A stretch of DNA of 64,000 nt from the NCBI RefSeq assembly GCF_964199755.1, contig NC_133930.1:58867962-58931961 (forward strand), written 5' to 3'. Position 1 is the first letter of the stretch, and every line of letters begins with the position of its first letter. The notes beneath the pieces are model-generated. The model saw only the letters and a program-made list of their open reading frames with translations, was not told the DNA's origin and did not search any database. This document shows, piece by piece, positions 26,601-38,440 of this stretch. The DNA comes from Larus michahellis. Lineage: Eukaryota > Chordata > Aves > Charadriiformes > Laridae. A program made the position numbers and the translations under genes.

Positions 26601-28818
26601 TCAAGCACTCAAGTGTATTCTCTCCAATAGCTTTGCACTTCAATATCTGCTCTCCAAAACTTCTGTAAACCATCTCCTACCTCCAATTCCCATCAAATTC
26701 TGTTGTACCTCCCAACCTATTCCCTCTCTACCTCTGCTCCAGGCTACGATGGTCTCCTGTTTTCATGCCTGTGAAACGAAAGGTACTCTGGGTGGAAGGG
26801 GCAAAAAGTTTTTGCCATAAAGCACTCTCTTTATGAACGAATTCTGCATCATGCCATCTATTCCAAGTTTTGGAGCATTTTATTTAAAACGGCTTTAGAA
26901 ATTACTGTCAAGTCACATTCTTTTCACAACATTTTAGCCTAGGGAGACTGAGCAACCCCTGGTGAGACAGTTCGCGTTCTTCAACAAAATGTTCTCCAAG
27001 TTCAACTATCTAGCAAGCCTGAGGGAAGCATCATTAAGGTCATTGACAAATTTTAAATAAGAAATAAAATAAATAAAATAAAAAAAAAATGCAGTCAGAA
27101 AGAAATGACAGTTAAAAACACCAGCTCAGCTGAAATCTGGCCAGTACAATCCAGAGGGCTTCAGTGACAGCTGCAACTGCAGTGCAAAGAGTAATATTAT
27201 CAGGGAATATGTCAAGGCTAAGGAATGACATATGAAAATTATGAACTAATAGAGGGGCTGGTAGGGCACTGAGGATCCACCCACCTACTAATGGTAATTA
27301 TTGATGGGAAACATGCTTAGTCACTTGTGCACGATTTAGTGATAAGAATGCCAGCATGATGCTTCCTCCTAGAGTTTCTTAGACAAAGGCTGTTGTTTTC
27401 GCTTCTCCCTCTTTCCTCTCTGAAGGAAACCAGTCCTCCTCCTTCCTTCTACACCTTCATGCCCCAGACCAACTCACACGTGTCTGTGTGTCTGCACAGG
27501 CACTGAGGCATATAGTAGCTGATGACATGTAGCAGCTGGCTGCCACTGGAAGTGGATTCACCAGTCCATGAAGAGGGTAGAAAATTGCTCAAGCAGAAGA
27601 AGCCAGGAGTTTGCCATCAGCTTAGGGACCTGCACTGGCTGATGTGGGATACAAGCAGCTCCAGAGCCAGTATGCAGGAGGAGGTGGGATCCCCTGGGAT
27701 CCCACCAGAAAGGTGGAAAGCAGGACGTGCTGCTGAAGTCCATCCAGACCATGGCACCTTAGTGGCTGAAAATCTCAATATAAGTGAAGTATCGTGGGAA
27801 AAACGTCCTTTCATGGAAGGAAGTTTCTTAATTTGCATTGGGATGGTTCTGTAGAAGCAGTCCTGAGACACGGGAGAGGTGGCAGCATTAAGGCAAGGGG
27901 TCTGCCAGAAGCAGGTATCTTGGGAAGCTGACACACCTCTGGAACCAGAGACTGGTGACAGATTAATTCAAAGTCTCGGTGACAGAAGGTTGTGGTGAAC
28001 CAAAATGCTGAATAGCTTGAATTGGAGAGTCTGGTTGCATTCCTGCATGCAATTACAGATTGAAAAATACGGTAACTTACCAGCATCTTACCAGCTCCTG
28101 AAGAGGCTCTTAGTGCTGTGTTAAGCAGCAGCTTGTGTGTGCTCCAAAAATGTGATCCCACCAGGGTTGTCCGTCCTCCTCCCTTGCCACCCCCTGTTCT
28201 AAATGGCCTGATTTAACAATTGTTGTTGCTGGGAGACTGCTCAGATATTTAATTACCTTTGAGTTCTGACAGTGCTTGCATTAAGGACTCTCCCTCAATT
28301 GAATGAAGGGCCTCTTTGACATCCTGACATAGGTCTAGCATTCAACAGCGTGAACGGAACTGTGAATCACGCCCCTGCTGTCAGAGGTGCAGCTCCAGTC
28401 AAGGCAGTCTCTTACACAGCGTTACCCCTGTGCTTCATTATGCTTTGTTCTTACAGCTCTGCTTCTGCATCATACGCCCATGGCTTTCATCGGAACTGCA
28501 GCTTCTATCACAGTGCTCCATAGCACTGTTTTGCTAAAGCAGAGGCTTTCTTTCAACAGGCATTATAATGCCAGTTCACATTTGCAGAAGAGTTTTAATG
28601 TTCAGATTGTACCCACATGCTTTCCCTAGAAGGAAGAAATCTGCCCCGAGTGAGCAGACAGGCTCCCTTACTGCACTGTAGATGTTTGCCAGAACAATTG
28701 TTGCATGTGTAATTTTAAAAATTACTCTATTGCATTACAAATGATAACTCTGGAAGGGGGCTGTGTCGTAGGTAAACAACGATGAAAGTCAACTTCTGAT
28801 CTAACTTGTGCCTTACAG

Positions 28819-29064
28819 AGAGAAAAGAGAAATGTTACTGAGCTGCCGGGCTTAGACTCGAACCGGGTCAGTCAAGAAATGATAGACAAAGCCCTTGGAA
28901 AACATATTACACCCATCACTCTGAAATCCACAATCAAAAGCAACCCCTTATATAGTGATATGCAGGTGGATGACGACTGGGAGGAGAAGAAAAAGACCCC
29001 TTCCTGGACGGTGCAAGACTATGACAGCCACTCGCTGCACTCTAACTTGGCCAGCCACATAAAG
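28819..29064 (+). CDS. MINAR2: MINAR2 coding exon 2
   Basis: The exon is bounded by TTACAG and by AAAG|GTAACG. It is 246 nt, phase 0 at both ends, and encodes residues 56-137. It begins REKRNVTELPGLDSNR. The recognisable family part is its second half: SNPLYSDMQ, then KKTPSWTVQDYDSHSLHSNL. This aligns with human NNPLYGDLS...KKNPSWTIEEYDKHSLHTNL as I recall it. The first half (about residues 58-92) differs strongly from human in sequence and slightly in length. The segment is hydrophilic and probably cytosolic. An upstream ORF of the same frame begins only inside this exon, so the spliced model is needed to reach the true start. Confidence 0.9.
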
Positions 29065-29871
29065 GTAACGCAGCGTTGCACGGAGTTTGCGCAAAGTGAA
29101 TTGCTATGAGCTCTGTGCATATCCATGAACCACTCTGCAGCCCACTTGGTTCTTTTGGTGAGGTTCCAGAAGTAAATATGAATGTATTTTCCGGCACAGA
29201 CATGACACTAACATGAGTCTGATCCAGAAAAGAAGTCTACATACCTGGTTAGACTCCAGGAATTTCAGTTCTGCAGAACACCACCTCTGTGACTAGAGAA
29301 AGCCTTAAAACTCAGTACCCCACAACCCAGCTTCCCCATTTATACAGAAAAGAACTATAAATAAGGCACTTAAATACTTTATGCCCACTTTAATAACTGT
29401 TCATGACATCATTCTGTTATCAAATAATACACATTTTCTCAGCCTCATCCACACCATGCGGGATCCCGTCTGCCTGTGAGTTGACACAAATCACTTTTAG
29501 GGTTACTTTTGTGAGTTTTTTTCTGCTGTTCCCTTTTTTGGAAAGGGACTCAGATCGGTGTTTATAAAGCAACATCTCTTCTTGAGAAGACAACATGGTT
29601 TCTTTCAGGTTTTTTAATCACATTTCAATGGCTGGTGTCCTACATTTGGTTCCTGGCTGAAAAGTGTGGTTTTAATTTTCCCCAGTGGAACATTTGCAGC
29701 ATCTGGCAAGTAGCACAACCTATGTTCAAGTGAAAGTCTCTTGCATTTGTGTTGTGATGCCTTAAATTCATTAATCACTATCTGATGATAGCCAAAATAC
29801 TTCTGGCTACGTTCTAATGACTTTATGTGCAAGAGAGAGGAACTGAGTTCATTTTCTGATTTTTCTTTTAG
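29065..29871 (+). other. MINAR2: MINAR2 intron 2
   Basis: This 807-nt intron runs from GTAACG to TTTCTTTTAG. It has a normal polypyrimidine tract before the acceptor and no repeats or other features. Confidence 0.88.
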
Positions 29872-30051
29872 GAAAATCCTAATGATCTACGGTTCTGGAT
29901 GGGGGATATTTATACTCCTGGGTATGATACCTTGTTAAAAAAGAAAGAGAGAGAAAAAAAGCATTCCAAATGTTGCCGAATCACCCTGCTCATGGTACTA
30001 GCTGTTTGCATCCTGATTACCATAGTCACGCTCAGCATTTTACTTATTTAG
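29872..30051 (+). CDS. MINAR2: MINAR2 coding exon 3: membrane anchor and stop
   Basis: The frame continues in phase 0 with ENPNDLRFWMGDIYTPGYDT (residues 138-157). A strongly basic stretch KKKEREKKHSK follows, and then a hydrophobic segment CCRITLLMVLAVCILITIVT and on to residue 196, ending at TAG 30049-30051. The single transmembrane helix at about residues 173-196, reaching the very C-terminus and preceded by positive charge, implies a tail-anchored topology with the N-terminus in the cytosol. ENPNDLRFW...YTPG is the most conserved block of the family. Two cysteines at the membrane edge could be palmitoylated (inference). Confidence 0.93.
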   Translation, partial: ENPNDLRFWMGDIYTPGYDTLLKKKEREKKHSKCCRITLLMVLAVCILITIVTLSILLI

Positions 30052-30400
30052 TACAGCCAAATGATGTTGATGGGAATTTTTTCAATAAATGTTTTTATTA
30101 AGCTATTCCACTCCCTTGTTTTATTTGAATTCCAGTTTTTTGTCACAAATACATTTTGTTTGACATCACTGTTTTACAATGTTCCTGTGCAGCATAAGGA
30201 ATTGATCCTGAAAAGAGACCAATACTCTAAGCACAGCAGAATGTCTCCTTATGGGTATGATTAAAAAAGAAAACTACAAAGATGCTAATTTCTTAGTGCC
30301 TTCTTCTTTGGACTAGTGATTTGAGTGAGCATGTGTGATATGGTACATACAGTATGTACAGACAGACATCTGACTATTCATTCTAATAAACACCTGCCAT
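30052..30400 (+). other. MINAR2: MINAR2 3'UTR
   Basis: AATAAA hexamers stand at 30084-30089, only about 33 nt after the stop, and at 30385-30390. The second is the more likely main signal, because the first would leave almost no 3'UTR. A GT-rich element before the second site is weak, so the end is uncertain. Confidence 0.55.
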
Positions 30401-32119
30401 CCTGTTAATCCTTAACTATTATTGGAATATAGAAAATTGTGATAAAGTGGCATTCAAGATATCCCAAAGAATTATAAAACAAAAATTTATGCATTACTTA
30501 GTGACTGAATGCATTGCTGCAATGATGCAGCACTTAGTAAAACACTAGCCTAAATGCATAAATGTCTTCTCATACTTTTTCAGAGAAGGAAAACAAAAAA
30601 TAGATCACTGAGCTCCTATCAAAAGAATTCCCTGGGACAGGTTTTCTTCATCCCTGTGTCATGTTCTTTGAACATGTAGCATCTTTGTCACCCCAAAAGA
30701 CGGAGTGCCAGTATTTTTTTAATCATCTGACACATCAAAAAATGGAGCAAAAACAGTAGTAGAGTATAAACTGGAACTAGAATACACCTTAAAGAGATTA
30801 ATGTTATATAGCCATTCTGTGAAAAAGGGTCTCTGTAAATGAAAGGACCAAAAAAAAATGTTAAGAGCTTTCAGACAATTAAGTTCATACCCCTCCGAAT
30901 AATTCAGGAGAATGAAAACATGAGATAAAATGGCAAAATAAAAAGTAAGTAAGTGAACAGAGAGAGAAGAACTTACATTATTCCTTTTGTTTCTGAAAAA
31001 TACTCTGAGTGATGCAAACCCTTTATATTTCTACATTAGGGCAAGAGCCTATGAATACTATTGAGATGGGGATCTCCCACAGTCACACGAGAATCTCACA
31101 GAGGCACAAAAGCTGGAAGGTTTGGGTTATACCACATCTACCTCTTTTCACACAAAAATTGCTTTGAAATAGGTCAGGAATAGAACCAAGCTAGAGGGTG
31201 TGTATTGCCCCCTCTGAATTCTAGGCCACGCCATGCTTACAGCAGCTTTGCAGTGCTTTAATTCAGGTTGGGATGGATTCATCTTCAGGTACAGTGTGAT
31301 GGTAAGATAAGTGCGTTTAATTCCTTCCTTCCTCACCCGGTCCATGTTTGAACCTTTGTTTGTGCCGTAAATACTCAGACCCTGACCTGGCTTGTACTGT
31401 AACTGATTTGAAGACCCAAGCTAAAACAGTTTACTGCTTTAATCTGGTGAGCAGCCAACAGCAAAAGTGTAGCAGCATTTTAATGCACTGGCATAAAATT
31501 AGTACCCCTGTTACAAAACTGAACATTGCTGTAAATATACCGGGGAGCGCAATCTCCTGGCTTGCTGCAGTTTCAGTGTGGACGGGTGTTCTTGTCTGAA
31601 AGATCAGGTCAGTTCAGTTTATGAAATTAAGAACTTGGGAGCATTTTACAAGACTAATAGCTGACATTATGAAGTAATTATTCACATTAAAGCAACAATA
31701 CTTAACTGTTTTTTTCCAGCCCCAGCACATTTGCTTTAAGTGCGTTGCATACAATGCAGAGACATACTTTTGTAAATTACTGAGGCCTGCAGGCGGGAAG
31801 CCTGAAAGCAAAGGGCTCTGTAATTTCCAGGAAAACAGCCAATAATGCGAGTTTCTTAACTGCATTGCTCTCTGAGGGTTTAGCAGTAGGGATAAAATAG
31901 TTTTCTCCACAAGCCCATTACCGGCTGCTTCGCTCGGGTTTCGCTGCTGTCATCTAGCGGAGACTCAGGAAAAACGCTTTAGGCACGGAGGTTCCGGTTC
32001 GGTTTGGAGTAATTTGCCTTTCTTTCTTTTTATTTTTTTTTTAAGTGATTTTTTTTTTTTTTATTATCCGCTCGCGTCTTTGCGATGCGGGTTCCTCTGC
32101 TGACACCTCGTGGCAGAGC

Positions 32120-32138
32120 GGGGCGGGCGGGCGGAGGG
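32120..32138 (+). promoter_or_regulatory. G-quadruplex / GC-box cluster
   Basis: G-tracts of 4, 3, 3, 2 and 3 with loops of one to four bases fit the canonical quadruplex rule on the + strand. The same bases contain overlapping GGGCGGG boxes, the binding core of Sp1/KLF factors. It lies inside the CpG island, 13 nt before the decamer array. Confidence 0.7.
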
Positions 32139-32150
32139 ACCCCGCGGAGG

Positions 32151-32210
32151 CCCGCGCTTCCTCGCGCCTTCCCGCGCCTTCTCGCGCTTTCCCGCGCCGT
32201 CCCGCGCCGG
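32151..32210. repeat. Six tandem 10-nt units, YYCGCGCYTT-like, E2F-like cores
   Basis: Consecutive decamers read cccgcgcttc, ctcgcgcctt, cccgcgcctt, ctcgcgcttt, cccgcgccgt and cccgcgccgg. The spacing is exactly ten bases, about one helical turn. Junctions such as TTTCCCGCGCC and TTCCCGCGCC match the E2F consensus TTTSSCGC closely. A short minisatellite arising by slippage in CpG-rich DNA is the conservative reading. Confidence 0.85.
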
Positions 32211-34588
32211 CCGCAGGTCTGGCAGCTGTATGCATTTAATTTTTTGGTAATTCATTAGTGACGGGGACCGAGGAAGAGAAGTCGTCACGTAACAGTTATC
32301 AACCAGGCTCAGCGCTGGAGTCGGGAGGACTGAATGTTTCGTGTGATCCAAAGTGCTTTTAAAACTGGACGAATAAAGCAACTGTACTTGGTAACGACAT
32401 TAAAATGGGACATAATGGCATTTTTTCCATAGATCTTTGAGATCTGTGTTCATTGGTCTCTTCCCGGCCTGAAAGAACGTTTATGCATACACTTTGACTT
32501 CAACAGGATTTAGGCAGGTGCTTAAAGTTAAGAAAGTAGCCAAATTTGGATCAGAAGACAAATCTTGGCTTCGGTTTAAATTTGTTATTCCAATGATAAC
32601 CAGCTCAAATGGCAGTATAGTCTCCTGCTTAATAGTAAAAGCTAACCTAGAACACCAGGTTGATACACTGATACATTACCAGCATCCACTCATAAGATGT
32701 AGGACAAGGATATAGCTGCGGTACAATACTACCTTTGGGAAAATTGGCATTTGCAGTGAGATGTAGCAGGAATTTGCTCTTATAAAGAGTACGGCTGCAA
32801 CCTGGATGCAAAGAAGAGCACTCATTCACGCAGATTCTGCCAGCTTACAATTGTGCTGGTAGTCGCTGTATTTCACAAGTGATTTTAGAAAAAATAACTT
32901 CCTTCCTTCCAACAAATAAAGATTGGCTTTCAGAACTCACTAAGAGATTGAACTTTATGTTTTATTGGCTTTTAGTTTACTAGATCATCTTGGAAAATTC
33001 TGATGGGGAAATTCCCAGCCTTCCTCTTCCTTTGCTATGGCCTTCCCTTCTCAAAAGTGTCCATAAATACACACTAAATTCTTATGTTATTTGCTTTTAG
33101 CCTGTGAAGCTGCTGAACATGGGCTCCTGCTTGACTCTGGAACTCCAACAGCCACTATTAGGGGAAATTACAGCTACTGCTCTACTGCAAGATGGTAAAA
33201 TACGGAGCTGCCCCTTGGAAAGAATCTTGGCAGGGCTTGTTGCTTTAGCAGGGTACGTGTTTTCACACTTTCCAGCTTGAATTTTCTGCCAATGCAGTCA
33301 TTGACCAAGACAAGGTCTAACAGAGGAAAAGGAGAGGGAAGAAGACATTTCTGAGTTTGTCATGGGTAAAGTTACTTTGGTCACATCAGGATTTGAAAAA
33401 GGAAGATGCAATGTGAGTTGTGAGTTGTCATATATTATAAATGTCTCTGGGCAGGGCAGGAGTTACTCCTTCAGTTATGATGTTGTGGTGTGTGAGTACT
33501 GAATTAATATTTATTTGAACAGTAAAGAACCACAACAGCAGAACCTGTGTGGATGCTAAACATCTCTGCTATCTATCACTCAGGAAGCTCCCTAAAAATT
33601 GCCCTCCCAAGAAGAGTGTCCCAGTAAGTTAGTTCAGAGATGCTTTGAAGCAGATCAGACTACAGAATCCACTCTAAGAACCTGGCTGTGGGTGGTTACG
33701 CTCTTGTACATAGAATAATTCACTGAAATACAAATTTGTGGGGATACTAGGCAGATGAACTAACTATCGGACAGCCTTCCAGCACAACAAATATGATCTT
33801 CCTGTCAGCTATTTTCTCATGTGATTTTATTGGTTAGAAAATGCTTCTAGATTTAAAAAGCTGGAGCAGCCGCTACACGCCATAACAAGTGACAGGTGCA
33901 ACATAAGGTGTACCATCTCTTTTTATTGAACAAGATAAATTTTAAGTTTTTAGCACCCAGTATTTTAGGTGGATTACACTTTTTGGTTAAAACAGCGCTT
34001 TCCTCCTATCCAGTGTTTTTTTTTATAAAAAGAGCTTTTCGCACTATGTTATTATGGGTTTTTTTTAGGATTTCGTAGAAAGCTGTACCTCGTGGACAAA
34101 GAAGGACACAAATCCAGAGCGATTCTGTGGATTCACAGTTCTTCTGTGACCTTACCTGTACAGTCATAACCTGATTATTTCCATTGTGTAGAAATGCGCT
34201 AATAAATACAGGAGAAACTATCGTGTCTATGAGCTCCTCTTCATATTGAAAGGCTTTCCCAGTTCCAGCTCTTATCTCCCAAGACATAGGTTCAGAGTCA
34301 AGCCACTGCTACATGCAGGCTCGTGGTACCTGGATTCATGGGTAAGAACATGACGTGTGCCATGGTTCAACTCATTTCTCAGCAGCCTCGCGGCACTTCA
34401 AACCCAGAATGGTAAGTCAAGTTTAACAGGCTTATTCCTCTTTCTAGTCTGTTGTCTGGAAGAAGAACAACAGAACAACAGCTTAGAGAAAAAAAATCTC
34501 TTCATGAAATATTTGTCTGCAAGTCTATGAATCTAAATCTGCAAAAAGATTTAACTTGGAAGATTCAGGGTTGGAGGGTGGGGTGTGG

Positions 34589-34682
34589 CTTCCCTTTCCC
34601 CTTCCTCTTCCCTTTCCTCTTCCCCTTCCCTCCCTCTCTCCCTTCCCTTCTCTTTTGCTCTTTTCTCTCCTCTCCCTTTCCA
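34589..34682 (+). repeat. Polypyrimidine tract (about 94 nt)
   Basis: C and T only, apart from one G at about 34657, in imperfect CTTCC/CCTTTC units. The opposite strand is a homopurine run. Mirror-like segments could form triplex H-DNA. Confidence 0.88.
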
Positions 34683-37600
34683 ATTCCAATTATTTGCAAT
34701 CCTTCATTTATGTTCCCTAGGGCTGGGTTTGTGTTTCTGACAGCTACATGACCTGTGCCATTGAGCTAGGCTCAAACCATAAGCTTGCTAAGCTAGATCT
34801 TGAAATTGTCTAGCTGCCTACGTTTGCAGGTTGCTCAGCTTCTGTGGACATGTACAACGGTAAACAGCAACGGGTGATGGTTGCAGCTATCCACAATCAT
34901 CACAGGACCGCCCCTAGATGGGTACATCCCAAACACGAACACAATCCGGGCAGATTTCTGCTGGAGAGCAGATGTAGTTCAAGTCTGAGCTGAGACGGAG
35001 TGTGAGTACACACGTGGTTTAAGTAAAGTGCTTTGGGAGCAGCTTGCAAGCAGCAGGTCTGGTCAGTGGTGGTGGTGCATCCTGACAGGCAGTCCTCTTC
35101 CTGGCAGAGGGACTTGTCAGGGATTTCTAGTCACGGAGGCTGACTTTGTGAGTCGCTGCACCTGGACACGCTTTTCAATGGTGCTGACATTGCCCTAATG
35201 CTGACCATGACACACTGAATCTGAGAGTGAGAATATTCCGTTATGAACGACACATTGTTAAGGGTTTTCTTTCCACACCAGACCAAATATAAGTCACTTG
35301 GTTGTGGAAAATAAATGCTGGACACTCTCTCCTCTGATATATTATGCTCCTCAGCAACAGAATTCCTGAGTTATATTTTCAATGCATTACTGAAACAAGC
35401 TGGCAGACAGTTTTTGTGTTACATTGAGAGAGGGGAAAAGTTAGTTCATAGCAGTACGACATGCTGTATTTTCAGGAGAACATGCAAAATCCTGAGTTGG
35501 TGTGCGTTATTTTTTCCACCCACATGTTTAGCTTCACAGACAACCCAGCATATGAACTAGCCTTCCTAAAGAGGGCTTGTTTCCCTCTGGAGTTTCCTCT
35601 GTGCTGATTGTGCTCTTCTTGGAAATTCTCCAAAAGGCCACTTTCAGCTCAGAAACCAATTTGCTGCAGCTGCTGCAGTAAATTGAGACTCTTGTAGCTG
35701 TAAGTGAGTTCATCTGTTGGGATTCTCGTTGCGTGTGGTAAGGGTAGTCTTGTTGGAGGTAAGTGGTGTGGAGGTAAGGCGGAATGCAGAGACTTTTATG
35801 ACAGCACATGATTGTTGTACCACACACAGCACAAACCTACTGGGTATCAGGCTTATTTGCTTCAAATTTGGTGAACTTCTCTATTTTCACACCTTTGGGG
35901 GGTGTGGTATGTGAAGTAAATGTTCAACTTTTAAAGCTGCTTCTCTCTAGGCACAACCGAATACTGAGAACACACATAAATGTACACACTGAAGCAGTAT
36001 TTTGTGTTCAGCTGTTTGGGTCTCTCTCTTCTAAATCACTTGGTGCTTCCTCAGAAAGGGAAGTGATAAAGATGATCCCTAGTGAAGATGACAAAGGATG
36101 GGTTTGTTGTGGAAAAACCTGTAAGTGAACAATGCCTTGTGTGTGCCTAGCACTGTTAGTGGAAAATTGCGAAGGGAAAGACTGTATGCCTCATAAAAGT
36201 AGCTTTTAGGGTAAAATAAGGACAGGGCATCATTTCTTTTAGTTTTTAATGAGCAATGTCATAAATGCTGCCTCATCTCAATGAGAAGTGAGCTGAACCA
36301 AGTATTAGTAAATTGGCATGTGGGTAATTGACATAGTCGGGTGCCAAAAGTGCTGTATCTTTTTTTAATTACTTTTTTTTTTTAAGACTGTTTCTTAAGA
36401 TAAACTTTACTGAATTTCAGAAGCATTTCTGTCAGGTATGTGGGGAAAATTTCAAATCAGGAGTCAGAAAGCTTTATTTTGCTCTGAAATGGTCTGTATT
36501 GCTCTGAAGGTCTGACAAGTTACTGTATCTTCATTGCACCCCATAAAAACTTCTGAGATGCCTGCAATATTAAGTTACACTGTTACTGTACAGTTTACAG
36601 TACAGTATAATGTGGGAGAACTTTTTAGTCGGACCATTTAAAAATATAATAACAAGAAAGCAAAGGGGAAGCCTCCTAATGTGTTAAGATTAAGCTGAGG
36701 ATAAAAAGACAGCCATGACATGAAATCAGGCCTTGTCCGTGGTTGAAATGTGACACAGAAAGTGGTCTATACTTAGAACAGGAATAAATCCTGAGCAACG
36801 CATTTAGAATTGAATAAGCTGATGGAATATGGGTAAAAATATAAAACATTAGAAGTAATTAGGGCCAAAGTATAAGATTATGCAAAGACCAAAGCCAGAG
36901 AAGAATGGGCTCTCCTAGCAAATGGAGTTAGGATGCTGTTTGCAGCCTGGATGCCAGTGCATTAAACTGGGAAGTCAAGTGCCCAGGCAGTAGCCAACAA
37001 ATGAGTAAAACCTAGGGTTTATAGCAGTATTGTTGTGTGGAAACGGATGTTGCAATACATAACAAACTGCCAAGGGAGAGAAGAATTTGCTAAGGAGCTA
37101 AAGATATGCCTGACCTTGAAATGAGAAATCAGCTTCCTCGGGATTTTCTTGACACAGAAAAATGAAGGTATGTGATGGTAGTATCTACAAAGTGATGCCC
37201 ATTAAATTTAGCCTTACTGACTACATTTAACTGTACGTGCCTTGGTCAGATAACTTTGCCCAGTGCTGTGTCCATATCCCTGTGACAAGCAAGGAGTCAG
37301 TGACCTTGTTTCCACAAGGCAACTCTACCACCAAAAGACCTTCTTACATTCTGAGTGAGATCTCTTCCGTCAAGGCGGGTTATTCCCTGCTCCCCTCTGT
37401 TTAGACATTTAGGTTGTGATGACGGGCCAGTTAGAAGCTGTGAATGTGCCTGGCCTTCCTGGCACTGGGGAGATACCAGTGACCTCTCTGTTTGTTTGAC
37501 TCCCGTGACATTTCTTGAAGCCTCAGTCGTGTATACTGCTAACTGAAGGCATGCTGTCCAGTGTATTTTCAGCTTCTTTTTTGTTTGGTTGGTTTTTTTT

Positions 37601-37745
37601 TTCTTTTAGGAGTCACCCCATAGCATATTCAGTCACCTAACAGTTTTGCCCATTCTTGGATTTGCGGGCAAGCTTCACCTTCACTGCTACCCAGAACAAG
37701 TGTCTGGGCTTCCCAGGTTACAGTGCATTTTCCAGTGAAGTTTGG

Positions 37746-37832
37746 CCATACATGCATTAGTATGTGATATACGTGTAGATATGTGTATGTATACGTACAT
37801 GTGCATGTATACATACATATGTATGATACATA
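37746..37832. repeat. Alternating purine-pyrimidine tract (TG/TA/CA)
   Basis: Degenerate TATGTG/TACATA steps, partly self-complementary, read directly from the sequence. It is probably a decayed TG/TA microsatellite with Z-DNA or cruciform potential. Confidence 0.7.
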
Positions 37833-38064
37833 GCTACTTTGGGGGGGGATATATGTGTACACACTTGAAAAAAAACCTGTACCTCCTGAGGTACAGGCGA
37901 TGTGGTTTTTCCAGCATCCAAAGCAGAAAGTCTCTGGTGACAAGAACAATTTTGCTTAGGAAGCTCTTAAGCGATAATTAGGGTATATTAAGATAGACAA
38001 GACATCCCTTTCCACTGGTAAGCCCAATTGTGAAAGAAGATGTGAGGAAGTGGCCTTTTGAGAA

Positions 38065-38440
38065 GTGGTGCGGTGTGACTCACTGGCAGCTGGAAATGAA
38101 TCTGTGAATTATGCAGAGGTCTGTGAAGCTGCGTTTCCCACGCAGTGGCGAGCAGGGGCTGCCCAGGGCACAGAGGGGCGCAGGCACCCTGCCTGTTGGG
38201 TGGGCAGCTCAGACAAGGAGGAGGGCAGCTGGGCGCTGCAGCAGCTTGGCAGCCGGTACTGGCTGCCCATGGAGTGGGGCAGCCCTGCAACTGGTGGCCA
38301 GGGGCTGCTGTACAATGGGGGAAAACAGGCAGGTGGTGTTGGCCATCTCTCCCTGCTCCCGCAGAAACTTCCAGTGGGATCAGCTCCCTCCAGAGACATG
38401 GCATCCTCTCCCTTAAACAACTGAAAAAAACCCTCACTTT
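38065..38440. other. GC-rich stop-poor segment, unidentified
   Basis: Long open frames exist on both strands at once: 119, 101 and 115 codons forward, 149 and 103 reverse. That pattern is typical of GC-rich, stop-poor DNA rather than of a gene. The translations are low-complexity (Gly, Ala, Pro, Trp, Gln) with no recognisable domain. It could be an unrecognised repeat or an exon of an avian-specific RNA. Confidence 0.4.

Larger units (their letters stand above)
21707..28818 (+). other. MINAR2: MINAR2 intron 1
   Basis: This 7.1-kb intron runs from GTAAGG to TTACAG. Its most unusual part is a GC-rich, CpG-bearing block at about 22330-23290. A G-rich quadruplex-forming run follows at 23633-23658. 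An AT-rich tract lies at 25690-25790. Several open frames cross the GC-rich block on both strands because it is stop-poor, and none is recognisable. I see no mobile element in it with confidence. Confidence 0.85.
31915..32340. promoter_or_regulatory. Orphan CpG island with Sp1-like and E2F-like motifs
   Basis: CpG dinucleotides are dense here and scarce for many kilobases around. In order it contains: poly-T runs (about 32030-32064), a GGGGCGGGCGGGCGG block (32120-32134) that offers Sp1/KLF sites and a canonical G-quadruplex, and a six-unit decamer array (32151-32210). A further CpG-bearing flank follows to about 32330. Such composition usually marks a broad promoter active in germline and most tissues. 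No recognised first exon follows on either strand, so it may drive a non-coding RNA. An alternative is a GC-rich retroposed fragment on the minus strand, because the T-runs read as a poly(A) tail after AATAA on that strand. Confidence 0.65.

Noticed and set aside
27522-28161. Overlapping 105-116 codon frames on both strands in MINAR2 intron 1
   Set aside because: They are open in several frames at once, with no known domain. The composition is slightly GC-rich, consistent with chance.
28850-28866. GACTCGAACCGGG, resembling an antisense tRNA B-box
   Set aside because: It is inside MINAR2 coding exon 2 (encoding LDSNR) and no cloverleaf or A-box is present.
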